Below are positions 35,751 through 54,698 of a stretch of DNA of 64,000 nucleotides, in pieces (the stretch's first letter is position 1; each line of letters opens with the position of its first letter). The notes below the pieces were generated by a model. It saw nothing but the letters and a program-made list of their open reading frames with translations, made no database searches and was not told where the DNA came from. This DNA comes from Zygnema cylindricum (taxonomy: Eukaryota; Streptophyta; Zygnematophyceae; Zygnematales; Zygnemataceae), in contig JBBHKE010001700.1 of NCBI GenBank assembly GCA_037447655.1, positions 1 through 64,000 on the forward strand, read 5' to 3'. Made by a program: the position numbers and the translations under genes.

Positions 35751-35849
35751 CTCACCTTCCACCTCACTCATTCCCATGATCAATATTGCAACACCAATTG
35801 TCAGAACCAATGTGCTGCTGCCACGTGGCCCCTGCTGCATTCTGGCCAT

Positions 35850-37314
35850 TTTGTCGTTTAGTGCTCAAACGCCTCCCTCTTTTCTAGTGACCAATGAGAG
35901 AAAGGAAAGACAATGCAGGTGAATGATGGAATGTAACAAAAAAATAATAATAAAAAAAAATGATTTGCTATGAGTTTTTTTGGGGAAAAATTAACGATTG
36001 GGGAAACTTTTTTGTTTGGAGAAACTTTTTCGTTTCGGAGAAAAAGATATTCTTTGGGGAAAACTTTTTTTTGGAGGAAAAAGTTCGTTTTTGGGGAAAA
36101 GTTGAGTTATCTTATCTGCTAAAGCTCAGTTTTTGAAGAGTGTGAATTTAGAGATGAAATTTTCTCCAATTTACGCGTCGGGAAATTGTCGGTGGGCTTT
36201 GCCACGTAGGATTGTCACGCTGGAAGAGGTAACGGCTGCCAACTCGGAGATTTGTCGGTCAGGAAATTTTCCGTCAGGATTTTTTGGCGTCAGGGGAAGT
36301 TTGTGGACACGTGGATCGAGTTCGGACAAAGCTATTTGATGTTTGACTATTTGTACGCTCGTGAGATTTTGAGCAGACGTAATAGGACAAAAGTTGCAGG
36401 TTCTTTCAGTTTTTCTGTTTTTATTGACTATTTAATTCGGAAATCGTACGGAATTTAATGCGGGCTGATGAATTTTACAGTTTTTTGGTTGCGCAGGATT
36501 TTTGACACGTGCCACTGGTCGTGATTTTTGCGCTTTCAGCAGTTTTGTGATATTCGAATCTTACATTTTGTCGTTTTGTACACTGCACACTGTACTATAG
36601 TGTCCTACGTGGTGACAATCATTTAGATCAAACACGTGTCTCAGGTCATTGTCATTGGTAAAATACCATTGGTGAAATAAATTCGAGACCAAGATTCTGG
36701 TCGGCGTGAATGACGCCTCGTGTAGGTTTAACGGACAGACTTAAAGAGACTTTATTTAGTTACCACGTTACGACCTCCTTGAAAACTCCGTAGCTTCCGA
36801 ATCTAAAAATTACAAAATCTTTTACGATCTTTGTATTTTGAAACCCTAATCACCGCCAATTGTTTTTTGTGTTTTTAATGATGTCCTTTTAATGACAATT
36901 TATGACCACCGACAAAAACGTACGGTAAAAATTTGTTCCATATCTGGCCAAGTTTCGGGTTAAAGAAAGGTGGTTACGCGTATGATTTTAAAATTTTAAG
37001 GAAGGAAAAAAAAAAAATCCCCCAAGGATGGACGAAAATTACCCGTAAAAATTTTGAGAAACTTTTTTTGTCGTCACGAAAAGGAAATTTTTGAATGGTC
37101 CAAACTTCGGAGTTAATCCAGAAAACATTTCGGGACGCGTAATGCGCCCGCAAAAGGAAACAATTCTACAATATTTTCGTAACTCTATAAACCGTACTGT
37201 AATAATAGCGTGTGATGTTACGGAAGAACGCTATCGTGCGCAGACAGTATTTTAATGGCTGCGTTTAGTGCGACTTTTCTTAGTCCGACAAAATGTGTAA
37301 TGCTTCGTACGCTA
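35850..37314. other. Intergenic, upstream of copy B
   Basis: No gene is seen. GGGGAAAACTTTTTT-type imperfect repeats lie at 35978-36105, close upstream of the copy B start codon and possibly in its promoter. The remainder is AT-rich. Confidence 0.45.
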
Positions 37315-37899
37315 CACCGTGAATCGTTATTAGCGTTGAGAAATTATTAGTGTTAAAAAATAATTAGCGTTATTAACACTAATTACGATTTTCATTTTTT
37401 TTGAAAAAAATGTTTAATACTAATTGATCATTAATTCTAATTTTGGTACAATAGATCTGCCATCAGGATCTTCACAGTAAAATAGGTAAAAGTACAAAAT
37501 CTGACAAATCGTACACTGTCGCGTCCTTTGACTTTAATTTTTCCATAACTCTAATTTGGGTGTTCGCGCGAATAGTTATTACGCCACACATATCTCTACA
37601 CTAAAATAGGTACGATCTTATTATGTCTCTTATTTTGAGCGTAGTTTTACATGCGATCGCGATTATTTTAATTCATGTTTCGTACTCTTTTACTTAATAA
37701 AGTACCGTTTTGTACGGACTGACACGTCCGTACACCACACTATTCAATTAAATCATAAATTAGAATTATGAACGCTAATTCTCTAAAACCGTGATTAACG
37801 TAAAGGAAAATTTAGTATTATCAATTCTATTTCGGGTTTTGGAATCAAAATTTGGGGGCGCCGATATAGAGTTCATAACGCTAGTAACGATTCGCGGTG
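37315..37899. mobile_element. Longer CACCG-type element, 585 bp
   Basis: Left end TA|CACCGTGAATCGTTATTAGC and right end GCTAGTAACGATTCGCGGTG share the TIR of the 218-bp fold-back elements, but the interior is different and AT-rich. The right flank is TG rather than TA, a possible point change. No transposase frame was seen. Confidence 0.6.
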
Positions 37900-38095
37900 T
37901 GCTGGCGGTACGTACACAGTAATGTACGGCACACGACATGGTTTAACTTTTAAGAAAATACGCGTCGTTACGTCATCCCTGTGAACTACAGTTATAACGC
38001 CGTAAACTTTGTCACGTTCGTCGCATTCGACACGTGTCAATCCAAGAACCGTTGTTTATGTGGACATACTATTTACTACGCCCGATTAAAATCTA

Positions 38096-38312
38096 CACCG
38101 TGTATCGCTATTAGTGTGAATGATTTTTTCGCCACTTAAAACATATTTTCTCCGTACACACTTGTAGGATTTTCAATTTAAAACCGCCAATCGGAAGCTG
38201 AGAATCTTGCCTTTTGATCGCAACCGTCAGATCCACAATCCGACAAATGTGTACAGATAAAATATGTTTTATGCGACGCAAAAAACATTAACACTAATAA
38301 CGATTCACGGTG
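38096..38312. mobile_element. Fold-back MITE, CACCG termini, TA target
   Basis: TA|CACCGTGTATCGCTATTAG ... CTAATAACGATTCACGGTG|TA, 217 bp, with the same fold-back arms as the copy at 28775. Its last bases form part of the 8-bp duplication made by the adjacent hAT-like element. Confidence 0.8.
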
Positions 38313-38315
38313 TAG

Positions 38316-38771
38316 CATAGTTCAAAAGTAGGGTTTTTTTGGTAGGCCTTTTGTAGGCCGCCTTTAGCGTAAGTTGTGTTACGGGCTTTCCATGTGATCT
38401 TCTTAGATCTCTACTTTCATCAGTGACCGTCCGATCGTCTGAATCTGACGATAGTCCTATCGAAAGTTGTGTTATGGGCTTTCCATGTGATCATCTTAGA
38501 TCATTACTTTCATCAACAACCGTCAGATCGTCCGTATCTGACGGTTTAAATATAAAGTCGCTCAAAACTCACCGAAAAAGATTTTTTGTCCGATTTTTTT
38601 TTCAAATTTAGACATGACGTTTAATTCTCTATCGATCCATGTGCAACTCAACCCTGTTACTATTTTATTTCATTTTGCGGCCAATACAATATGGGTCTTC
38701 ATGACATATTGTATGTTTTGCATACAATATGCATATTGTATGGGCGTACGGTCACCTACTTTTGAACTATG
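38316..38771. mobile_element. hAT-like non-autonomous element with 8-bp target duplication
   Basis: Terminal inverted repeats CATAGTTCAAAAGTAGG ... CCTACTTTTGAACTATG (the right copy has one change) are flanked by an exact 8-bp duplication CGGTGTAG (38308-38315 and 38772-38779). Eight-bp duplications are typical of hAT transposons. The interior has sub-terminal repeats (TTTCCATGTGATC twice) but no transposase. The target was the right terminus of the fold-back element at 38096-38312. Confidence 0.85.
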
Positions 38772-39010
38772 CGGTGTAGCAGTGAGATAACTTAAATTAT
38801 GGCAAATTATGGCAATTATATTCCAGCCGTGTATTTCCACTTTTAAGTGGGCTTCTGATAAGTGGAAATCGTTTTCTGCATCCGTTCGGGGTCCGCCCAG
38901 TGACGCGTATCGGCACATATCGTCTGGCGATATTATTGACACCCGATGCGAGGCATAAACCTGCAACCCTAAACCGGCGGAAGAACAAAATTTTGGCGAC
39001 ATCAACAGTA

Positions 39011-39210
39011 CACCTTGAATCGTTATTAGCGTTTAGAAATTATTAGTGTAAAGAAAAAAATTGCGTCATTCATTCTAATTTAGTGCCAGGAGACGTGGCA
39101 GATTATGGTCCACGTCCTTAAATAGTGTAATTTATTATATTTAAGGTATCAATGCCAAAAATTTTGGGGTGCCGATATAGCGTACATAAGGCTAATAACG
39201 ATTCACGGTG
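39011..39210. mobile_element. CACCG-type element, 200 bp
   Basis: TA|CACCTTGAATCGTTATTAGC ... CTAATAACGATTCACGGTG|TA. The interior resembles the 585-bp element (GCCGATATAG before the right end) rather than the fold-back group. Confidence 0.7.
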
Positions 39211-39372
39211 TACCGAGTCTTGTAATAGGTTCTAATCGTACCGTAGGCACTCAATATTTTTCTGTAATTTACACTAATTTAGTAAAAAGAGACGTGGCAT
39301 ATTTTGATCCACTTGCCTAACTATAAATCGTTACCCTATTAGTGCCATTAACTCTAATAACCATGATCAGTG

Positions 39373-40359
39373 TGTTGGATCTTAAAATAAAATTCCCACT
39401 CAAAATAAATGCTAAAAAGCCATAAAATATTACACAGCGGAAGCTCATAAACAGCAAGAGGATAATCGGCCAAAAAGATTTATATGTGTTGCTGGCCGAA
39501 GCCTCTTTACACCGGCTCTTCTCTTCTGTTCTTCTCTCTTCAAAGATAAACTCTTCACTCTTAAAAGATCACTCAATAATGATCACAACCTCTTTTCTCC
39601 AAATGGATCACTAATGATCCTCAACAACTCTTAATTGACCACAAAGGGTCTTTCTCTCTCTCTCTCTTAATCGATCACAAAGGATCTACATCTTTACTCT
39701 TCAATTGATCCAGAGGTAAACCAAGGATACTCTGCACATGTATACTGCTGCCTATATATACTAGCTACTCTACAAAGAGACAACAAGATAAGACAAGCAT
39801 AACTTAGCGTAGCGACGAAGTCTGTCCCTAGCTGACTGTGCACACTGCAATGACAGTTCCACGAAGGAAGGCGCACGCGCTTTCTTCCTTCGAAACGACT
39901 AACTCCAAAAGTTGACTTTACACGTGTCGCTTCACGAACACACCTGCACGAAAACTCAAACACCTGCGCACGCAAACAAAAGTCACGCGAAACAAAGTGA
40001 CGCGAAACAAAAGTGACGCGAAACGAAATCGTACATTTCGTTCGCTTACTCATCAAATGTTGACGCGAAACGAAGTCGTACGTTTCGGCGCCAAACATCA
40101 GTACTCCGAAAGTACCAAACTCCAAACGTACTCCAAATGTGTACTTGCGAATCGAAGTCAAACGCTTCGATCGCCAACCCGATATAAAAGTGACGTTCAA
40201 CTCAAATCGTCACAAATCCACCCGTGCGAAATGATCGCACGAAATATCTCCATACAATTACATAGACGCGAATCGAAGTTGAGCGCTTCGTACGCGAACG
40301 CGAAATACATTGCGGTTCATTAAAGCGTCACGTCTCGCGATTCAACAATGAACCTAACA
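39373..40359. repeat. Possible solo LTR (TGTTGG...CTAACA)
   Basis: The block starts TGTTGGATCT, contains ACACAGCGGAAGC and a CT-rich leader-like region, and ends AACCTAACA. The arrangement is LTR-like, and the block appears to interrupt a CACCG-type element whose right end is at about 40485-40507. No 5-bp target duplication matches at these limits, so the boundaries or the call may be wrong. The end near 43113-44120 is similar in plan. Confidence 0.35.
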
Positions 40360-43112
40360 ATTTACGCCCAAATTAGAGTTATTGATAAATTAGAGTAAAA
40401 TTCCGTTTTGAAAAAGTTCTATCACAAAAATTAGAGTAAATAACTCTAATTAATTTTTTTACTTTTTTCTCTAATTTTTTCTTTACTCTAATTACGATTC
40501 GCGGTGTACAGGGCATACCGCCAAAAAAAAAACTTGGAAGGACGTAACACTCTTCTTATTTTATGCATAACTTTTTAACTTTTGGAGTCATTACAGATAA
40601 TGAATATTTTAAAGATGTAACTTTTTGGATTGTGGAAACTATATGAAGCATTGTTGGAGTTTCTTTTTTGTTTTCGGCTCCCAGAGGAATTTAATTCGAG
40701 CCTAAAGCTTTCAAAATTATTGTTTTGTGTGAAACACTGTTGCTTTTTTTTAATCCTATAGCAATTATAAAAAAATCTTCAACCATACGATAACATAAAC
40801 AAACCAAAACCAAAATTTTATTAACTCTAACAACAAATGTGCAAGCGTGAAATGCAACTAACTAAAGTTCCATTTGGAACCAAATGCTACCTTTCTCTCA
40901 AGCGTTCATTATATATAGTGAAGGAAAATAACCACACAATCATCTTAATTTCCTTAATTACTCTCAAAGGAAGCGGAACGGACACGGACCAAGACCCAAA
41001 CAGGACCATTCCATTCCAAGCCTTTCAGTTTAACCGTTCAATGGTTAAGGTTAGAGATGGCAAACCGTACGAACTTCAAACATAATGCACGCAACATCTG
41101 TTCCGTTCCGAGCCTTTCCGTTTAACCGTTCTATGGTTAAGGTTAGAGATGGCAAACCGTACGAACTTCAAACATAATACACGCAACGCAACACTTGAAA
41201 AATGAAAATCCTTTACGGACTTCAAGCAAATAACTAGCGCGCAGTAAAACTAAAAATATGACATGTTATGGATGATACATTTTCCGAACTGTAGTAAACA
41301 CATTGAATCTTTTAGGTACATTATGCAAAAGTTATTATTTTTCCATTGCGTACTTAAAATGTTTAATTGGCAACCATATTTCCACAAAACTTTCAAGACT
41401 TGTAAAGGAAAGCAAATGTTCATTAATATGAAACTTGCGATGACACATCTAGAGCCCTATATTATGGATAAGTAAGCCACGGGAAAAAAAAACGTACTTT
41501 AAATTGCTTGAACTTCCTTTCTTCACAAAATATGTGGGACACCACTCAGCTTTCCTGCTTAATATTGCTTAATATTGCAACATCTTGTTGAACAAGTATT
41601 AAGACCAAAACCTTAAAAGTTATTCCACGAAGAACAAGGAAAATGTTCCACACAGCTATCTCTCACGACGGTGAAAGGTAACGGTTTTACCTTTCGATCA
41701 ATATGTCACAATTGATAATGAGACAACCAATCGATGAGAAAAAGTACTTCGACAGCTCAAAAAATATTTAACAATTATATCCATGGGCGGTTTACTTCAA
41801 CACCATTTTAGAGTTCCTTACATAGAGCTTATCAATAACATATTGAGGAGTGCATGGTTTGTGGAGTGTATGGCTTCCCATATGGACAAGTTTCGATGTT
41901 GATGTGATCCCTCACCCTTCTTTCCACATAGCGGCTCACTCTCTCCCCCTTTTCAACTGTCTCCATTAAAATAGTTGTGTGAACTTAGGGCTATAGAGGC
42001 TTGGGAAAGCTCACATCTATCCAAAATTGTAAATGAATCAACTCAAAAGAGCGGCTTCCGAGGCAAAATTACCTGTAGAAAAAGAAAAAGGAAAAGAAGA
42101 AAGAAGAATGCAACAATGTAAATTAAAGAAGAATTAACAAAGTAAAGTAACCAGAGGCTGGGAAAGCATGTCAATGTTTTCGAATAGCTTGGTACATTTG
42201 AAGTTTTTTATTTCCAATCAATAGTAGCAAAGGGTGAAAGAGGGTCCTCGAGAAAATGCTGACGCTCTTGTCCTTGAAAAAGTACGTCTTCAGCTGCAAC
42301 GTAATGTTTGTACGGAGGGTTAGCTAGTCACGTCACGGTACTGAGCATTAAAGCGTAATTTACGCGGAAGAAATGGTAGGGTTCGAGAGAACCGTTCGAT
42401 TTGCGTCGCGTCACGCAATGTCACTCTGTGCATGACCATATGTGCACTAGTATGGAATAAAAATTTAGTTTCAAAAACCGAACCGTTCCGAACCGAACCG
42501 AACCGAACCGAACCGAACCGGAACCGGAAAGACCCGAGTCCGGACGGTCCGGTCCGGTTCGGGTCATTCTTTCCTTGCTTTCCTTTCATCCCTCCCTCCC
42601 TCCCTCCCTCCCTCCCTAGCCTCAATAAAATTGCAGTGCGAGGTTTATATATGTGATATTAAATCTAATTCCACACCAAATGACGTGTTTGGATTCTTAA
42701 CCTTTAAACGAATTAGTGTTAAGAAAAAATCGTTTATTGTCTTTGACACTATTTTGGGTTTTGGGGGTCAGAATTTAAGGCACCGATATAGTGTCACTGA
42801 CATTGATAATCATTTTAGCCATTTCTTTTTTATTTTTGAAATTATTCCAGAATTGAAAGATATAAATGTTTGGATTTTGGAAACTACGATGTTTCTATTT
42901 TCTTTTGGCTCTCAAAGGAACTTTATCTAAGTGAAAAGTTTTCAAATTTATCGTTTCCGGTGTGATAGTGTTACTTTTTAATAATCGTATTGCAATTTAA
43001 AAAAATCTTTAACCATACAATAACATAAACGAACTAAACTGTAAATTTCATTAAATCAAATAGCAAATGTGCGAAGTAATTAATGTGAAATGCAGCTAAT
43101 TAGGGCTCATTT
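40360..43112. other. Intergenic with small repeats, no gene seen
   Basis: A 91-bp tandem duplication containing GTTTAACCGTTC and GGCAAACCGTACGAACTTC lies at about 41009-41185. A CCGAA pentamer array with its palindromic continuation (CCGGAACCGG...GGTCCGGTTCGG) is at 42474-42566, followed by (CCCT)n at 42588-42616. No coding motif was found. Confidence 0.5.
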
Positions 43113-44120
43113 TGTTGGTTTTTGGTGCGATCTTTGGCGGTTTGTTTGTACCGGCAGCGATTTACTTGTACCGGCGGATTATACCGACTCACATTTTGTG
43201 ACGCGACGTGACGTGACGTGACGCGACGAATCGACTTGTACGGAATCTGACGACGATTCCGCCAACCTTTATTTTGAGTACCGATTGTGTCAGAAACAAA
43301 GAGCGGCACATTTTGGTGGAAAACGACAAATGGCAATTTCTCATTGCACCACACATTTATTCAGTTCATCACAGGATGACACACAGAAAGGCATAAAGTG
43401 CATCAGAGCACTTTAGAACATTATCTCATAGACATCTTGCAATAATCACATGCAGATCACTCTCTCAGATAATCTCAGTTCATAGAAAGCATCAACTTTA
43501 TTTGATGAAGAACTCTTTGTACATTCTTTATTAGGATCTCATTGAAAGGATCGACAACACAATCGGAATGCGCAAAAAATTGACAAATTACAATGCGGAA
43601 GCGAATTTAACTCACATCAAATATCAACCAGCTCACATACATTAAATCCTCATGAACATAGATAGAGACATTCAGAAGAGGAAATTCACATTAATTCTCA
43701 CACATTAAATCTACAATAATTTCTTAGTTATCCTTAGTTGTATCTAATTCCCTCACTGACTGGCATTTTAACTTAGTCGCAGATTACATCTAGAAATCTA
43801 ATTCTAGAAGCGTCACATGTACTTGGACGTGAAATAGAGTACGACGCAAACTGAAAATTCTCGAAACGAAACGTCTAGAAGTACAATACCTAAAGTACAA
43901 CTTAACCTACGTGAAGCGAAACTGCTAAAAGTACGCACGAACCGAAAATACTAGAAGTCCCGTATGAAGAAGACCAAACCGTTCACACCTAATCAAACGA
44001 AACTGAAAAGTACAAAAGTATTAATGAAACGAAACAAAATGCGCGACGTGACGCGCGTCAAAACCGACCCACACTAAATACGAACCTACATTGAAAAAAT
44101 CTCACATTGCAATTCTAACA
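43113..44120. repeat. Possible second solo LTR (TGTTGG...CTAACA)
   Basis: It starts TGTTGGTTTT, contains ACAATGCGGAAGCG and many GAAACGAAA/GACGTGACG words, and ends AATTCTAACA, like the block at 39373-40359. No target duplication was found. Tentative. Confidence 0.3.
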
Positions 44121-44689
44121 AGCTTGACATTTTCCACATTGTCATGGATGACTTCGGTCCCCCAATTGTCATCTACCCCGTTTAAGTCCTTAAGCTTCAA
44201 ATGTAGACCCAAATACTTGTTCAATTTTTGAATACGCTTTAAATCGTCGGATTAGTCATAATCACAATTTTATCCTAAACATACATGGATAAAAGTATTT
44301 AGGGCTAATGTACTAGAATTCTGTTTGTAAAACATACCCTTTCACAGCACGATTTGCATATTGACTTGGATTTGTATACCAAAAAGAAAATTCGACCACC
44401 ATTCATCAATCTCGTTCTCTATTTGCTTATGAATTCTCAATCTCTACAACAAGGACTTAAGATGCTTCTCATTTTTAAGATGTTTTTCGTATTTGAACGT
44501 GATTAACTCTCGCATTATATTATATTTGCCTCCAAATATCTAAACAGTTATACCACAGGGCATTCCAATCAGTAAATTTAAATCTACACATAATATCTTA
44601 GTCTTGACGACTGAAAAAAACATGAAACTTAAAAAAAACAACCTATTGCTTCAAAACCTACATGTATTCTCGTCATTTAAAGTCTCATC
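44121..44689. other. Intergenic, no gene seen
   Basis: AT-rich spacer with no visible feature. Confidence 0.4.
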
Positions 44690-45349
44690 GTCCTATTTTT
44701 CCTTTCCTCTCCTTCTTCCAAAACCGTTTCCCACCAAACTACCTACATTTGTACTCCAAATTCCCTCCCAAATTCACACCAGACTTATCATTAATTCCCT
44801 ACGACACATTTTCTCCTTCAAAATTGTCCCTTCAAACTCCTGTTAGACACTTTCTCCTTTTAAAACGCCCTTTTTCCTTTTATTCGTCTTCCCTCCAAAT
44901 TCACTCTCCCTCAAAACTCATTCCCAATTCCATCAAAAATTCCTCCTAATTGCCTGAAAACTTGAATCACTCTCAAATCCAATTTCCCTAGAAGTTTCCT
45001 CCAAATTCTCTCAAATTCTCTCAAATTCCACCCAAATCTCTTTCCCTCAAGATTCCCTCCAGAATTTCTCCAGACTTCCTCCAAATTCCTTCCAAATTCC
45101 CACTCAAATTTCAAAATTTCCTCAAAATAATCTCGATTCTTTCAAAATATCGCAAATTTTCACAAATCAGTCGCAATTCCTTCAAACTAGTCGCACCTCC
45201 CTTGAATCACTCGCGAATCATTACAAATTGGTCGCAATTTTTTAATACTAGTCGCAAAGTCGCGAAATCCCTCAATTATTTTGTAAATTTCGTCGAATTC
45301 CCTCAAAATATTTGCAAATTCCGTCAGATCATTTTCGAATTCTCTCAAA
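44690..45349. repeat. Degenerate CTCCAAATTC minisatellite 3' of the OPT gene
   Basis: Loose 10-14 bp units (CCTCCAAATTC, CTCTCAAATTC, TCGCAAATTC) repeat for more than 600 bp and run directly into the stop codon of the OPT gene. The last codons of that gene (GICK and stop) fall in a unit of the array. Confidence 0.8.
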
Positions 45350-52771
<7,422 letters not shown>

Positions 52772-53442
52772 GGATTTTCTATCTTCAAGGTGTTCCTGTT
52801 AAATTTTCCTGCAAATTTTCTTGCATAAGCTTCCCTCCAAGTTTGAGGAAAAGCAGTATGACCTGCGGTCCACTTCAGTTTTATTCCGTGCGGACGGCGG
52901 AATCGTAAACAAATTCAAATTTCGTTGAGTACAGTACTGAAGTTGCAGACGAGTCCAAAGGAATTGCCTGATAAGTCGCATTATATCGCCCGGTCGTCGC
53001 AAGTACATCGCAAGGACATCGCTCGCAAGTACATCGCAAGGACATCGCGAGGGTGTCGCGGCATATGAAACTGCGATTCCACGCATTTCTCATGTGCAAT
53101 AAAAGGTTTTGAACCCTGAAAACCCCGAGCTCGGGCAGTGCAAATTTGTAATTCAAATTTTTAAACTTCTGAAATTTGGAATGGACACGTCGACCGTCAT
53201 TCGCAGCCTGGATTGTACTGTAAATTATAGTACAGTACTTGCAGACCATGGCGTAAATTATATTATTTCGGCAAACCAAAAGCTTATCGATGGCGACCTC
53301 ACAACAAATTGCGTAAAGACGCCTCTTTGATGTACGGATGGACACGGGCTGCAATGGAATCGTCCAGCTGTCACGTCTCACTCTAAAATTTTAATATTTT
53401 TTACGTATTGATCGTAACCGGCCGCCTCGAAAATAGACGCGT
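52772..53442. other. Upstream region of the OPT gene
   Basis: The OPT promoter should lie here. A short direct repeat of GTACATCGCAAGGACATCGC occurs at about 53003-53050. The last 93 bp (53350-53442) are the first copy of a direct repeat described separately. No gene is seen. Confidence 0.5.
53350..53442 (+). repeat. 93-bp direct repeat, left copy
   Basis: It contains ACGTCTCACTCT, TTTTTTACGTATTGA and CGTAACCGGCCGCCTCGAAA and ends AATAGACGCG. The right copy is at 54092-54183 with about ten differences. The hAT-like element lies exactly between the two. Confidence 0.85.
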
Positions 53443-54087
53443 CATAGTTCAAAAGTAGGCGTTTCTATTGTAGGTCTTTTGTCGGCGCCTTCGTATGCAA
53501 AACATACAATATGGCCTTAAGACCCATATTGTATTGGCCGCAAAATGAAATAAAATAGTAACAGGGTTGAGTTGCACATGGATCGATAGAGAATTAAACG
53601 TCATGTCTAAATTTGAAAAAAAAATCGGACAAAAAAATCTTTTTCTGTGAGTTTTGAGCGACTTTTTATTTAAACCGTCAGATTTGGACGATTCTGACGG
53701 TCGTTGATGAAAGTAACGATCTAAGAAGATCACATGAAAAGCCCATAACGCTACTTTGATCAGCGACCGTCCGATAGTCCAAATCTGACGATATTCCTTT
53801 CGTAAGTTGTGTTATAGGCTTTTCATGTGATCTTCTTAGATCACTACTTTGATCATCCACCGTCCGATCGTCTGAATCTGACGGTTTAAATGAAAGTAAC
53901 GATCTAAGAAGATCACATGAAAAGCCCATAACACAACTTACGATAGGACTATCGTCAGATTCGGACGATCGGACGGTCGCTGATGAAAGTAGTGATCTAA
54001 GAAGATCACATGGAAAGCCCGTAACACAACTTACGCTAAAGGCGGCCTACAAAAGGCCTACCAAAAAACGCCTACTTTTGAACTATG
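53443..54087. mobile_element. Second hAT-like element, inverted relative to the first
   Basis: It begins CATAGTTCAAAAGTAGGCG and ends CGCCTACTTTTGAACTATG, the same TIRs as the copy at 38316. Its left part is the reverse complement of the right part of that copy. The interior adds several head-to-head copies of a unit containing GATCTAAGAAGATCACATG and its complement. The immediate 8-bp flanks do not match each other, unlike the first copy. Confidence 0.8.
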
Positions 54088-54091
54088 CTTT

Positions 54092-54183
54092 TAATGGAGT
54101 TGTCGCACTGGTACGTCTCACTCTTAAATTTTACTATTTTTTACGTATTGAACGTAACCGGCCGCCTCGAAAATAGACGCGCG
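54092..54183 (+). repeat. 93-bp direct repeat, right copy
   Basis: Partner of 53350-53442; shares CGTAACCGGCCGCCTCGAAA and AATAGACGCG. Confidence 0.85.
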
Positions 54184-54534
54184 CATTAAAATAGCCTTGT
54201 CGTCGTCAAAGTTCGTGACGACCCAAAGTTCGTGACGACCCAAAATTGGAAATTGGAACTTTTGAATTTTTGACACAAACCAGCGTACGGAATCGTACAA
54301 CTTGAGTCATATTCTGCAACTACTGCGAATCAGTGTGTGAATAACGGCGATCTGGAAAAAGTTTATTTCATGCACAAAAGGTTTGTGAAGCGCCGGACAA
54401 CAACGTTGATCGTACGGTCGATTACAAGTTTTTGAACACGTGACGGCAATCGAACAGCTCGATCGTACGGAAATACTTGGAGAGGACTCTAAACTTCAGC
54501 CAAATGCCGTTCATCCCTTATGTCCTGCTCTAGG

Positions 54535-54587
<53 letters not shown>

Positions 54588-54698
54588 TGTTTTCTGTTCT
54601 CCTAAAATTCTGTAAAATCTGAGCGTTATCTAGTGGATGTTCTTTTCTGTTTAACCGTTTTTGAGGAAAATATAAGGAGGAATCTAAATCTCAGGGAA
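54184..54698 (+). promoter_or_regulatory. Upstream region of the four-TM gene with (TC)n(AC)n
   Basis: The 5' region of the four-TM gene. A (TC)n then (AC)n microsatellite lies at about 54539-54587, roughly 110 bp before the start codon, probably in the promoter or 5' UTR. TC-rich initiator-like repeats are common in plant core promoters, but no start site can be assigned. Confidence 0.4.

Larger units (their letters stand above)
30994..35849 (-). pseudogene. Beta-helix-like protein copy B, frameshifted near the C-terminus
   Basis: Clear exons on the minus strand are 34134-33757, 33279-33102, 32631-32268, 32010-31857 and 31430 onward. Lengths 178 and 154 nt equal those of copy A, and 364 nt equals A exons 5+6 fused. 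A signal-peptide exon begins at 35849 (MARMQQGPRG, then LVLTIGVAILIMG). Between it and 34134 two candidate exons (around 34888-34930 and 34627-34680) cannot both be joined in frame. The clearest donor (35756/35755) gives phase 1, whereas 34134 needs phase 0. In the last exon B is 1 nt shorter than A between about 31225 and 31275, which ends the frame at 31239 and removes about 80 conserved residues still readable down to 30994. It could be a young pseudogene, a truncated protein or an assembly error. Confidence 0.75.

Noticed and set aside
34212-35767. Ser-Leu-rich open frames up to about 216 codons
   Set aside because: They translate (CT)n tracts within copy B introns. Short parts overlap possible exons, but the repeats themselves are not coding.
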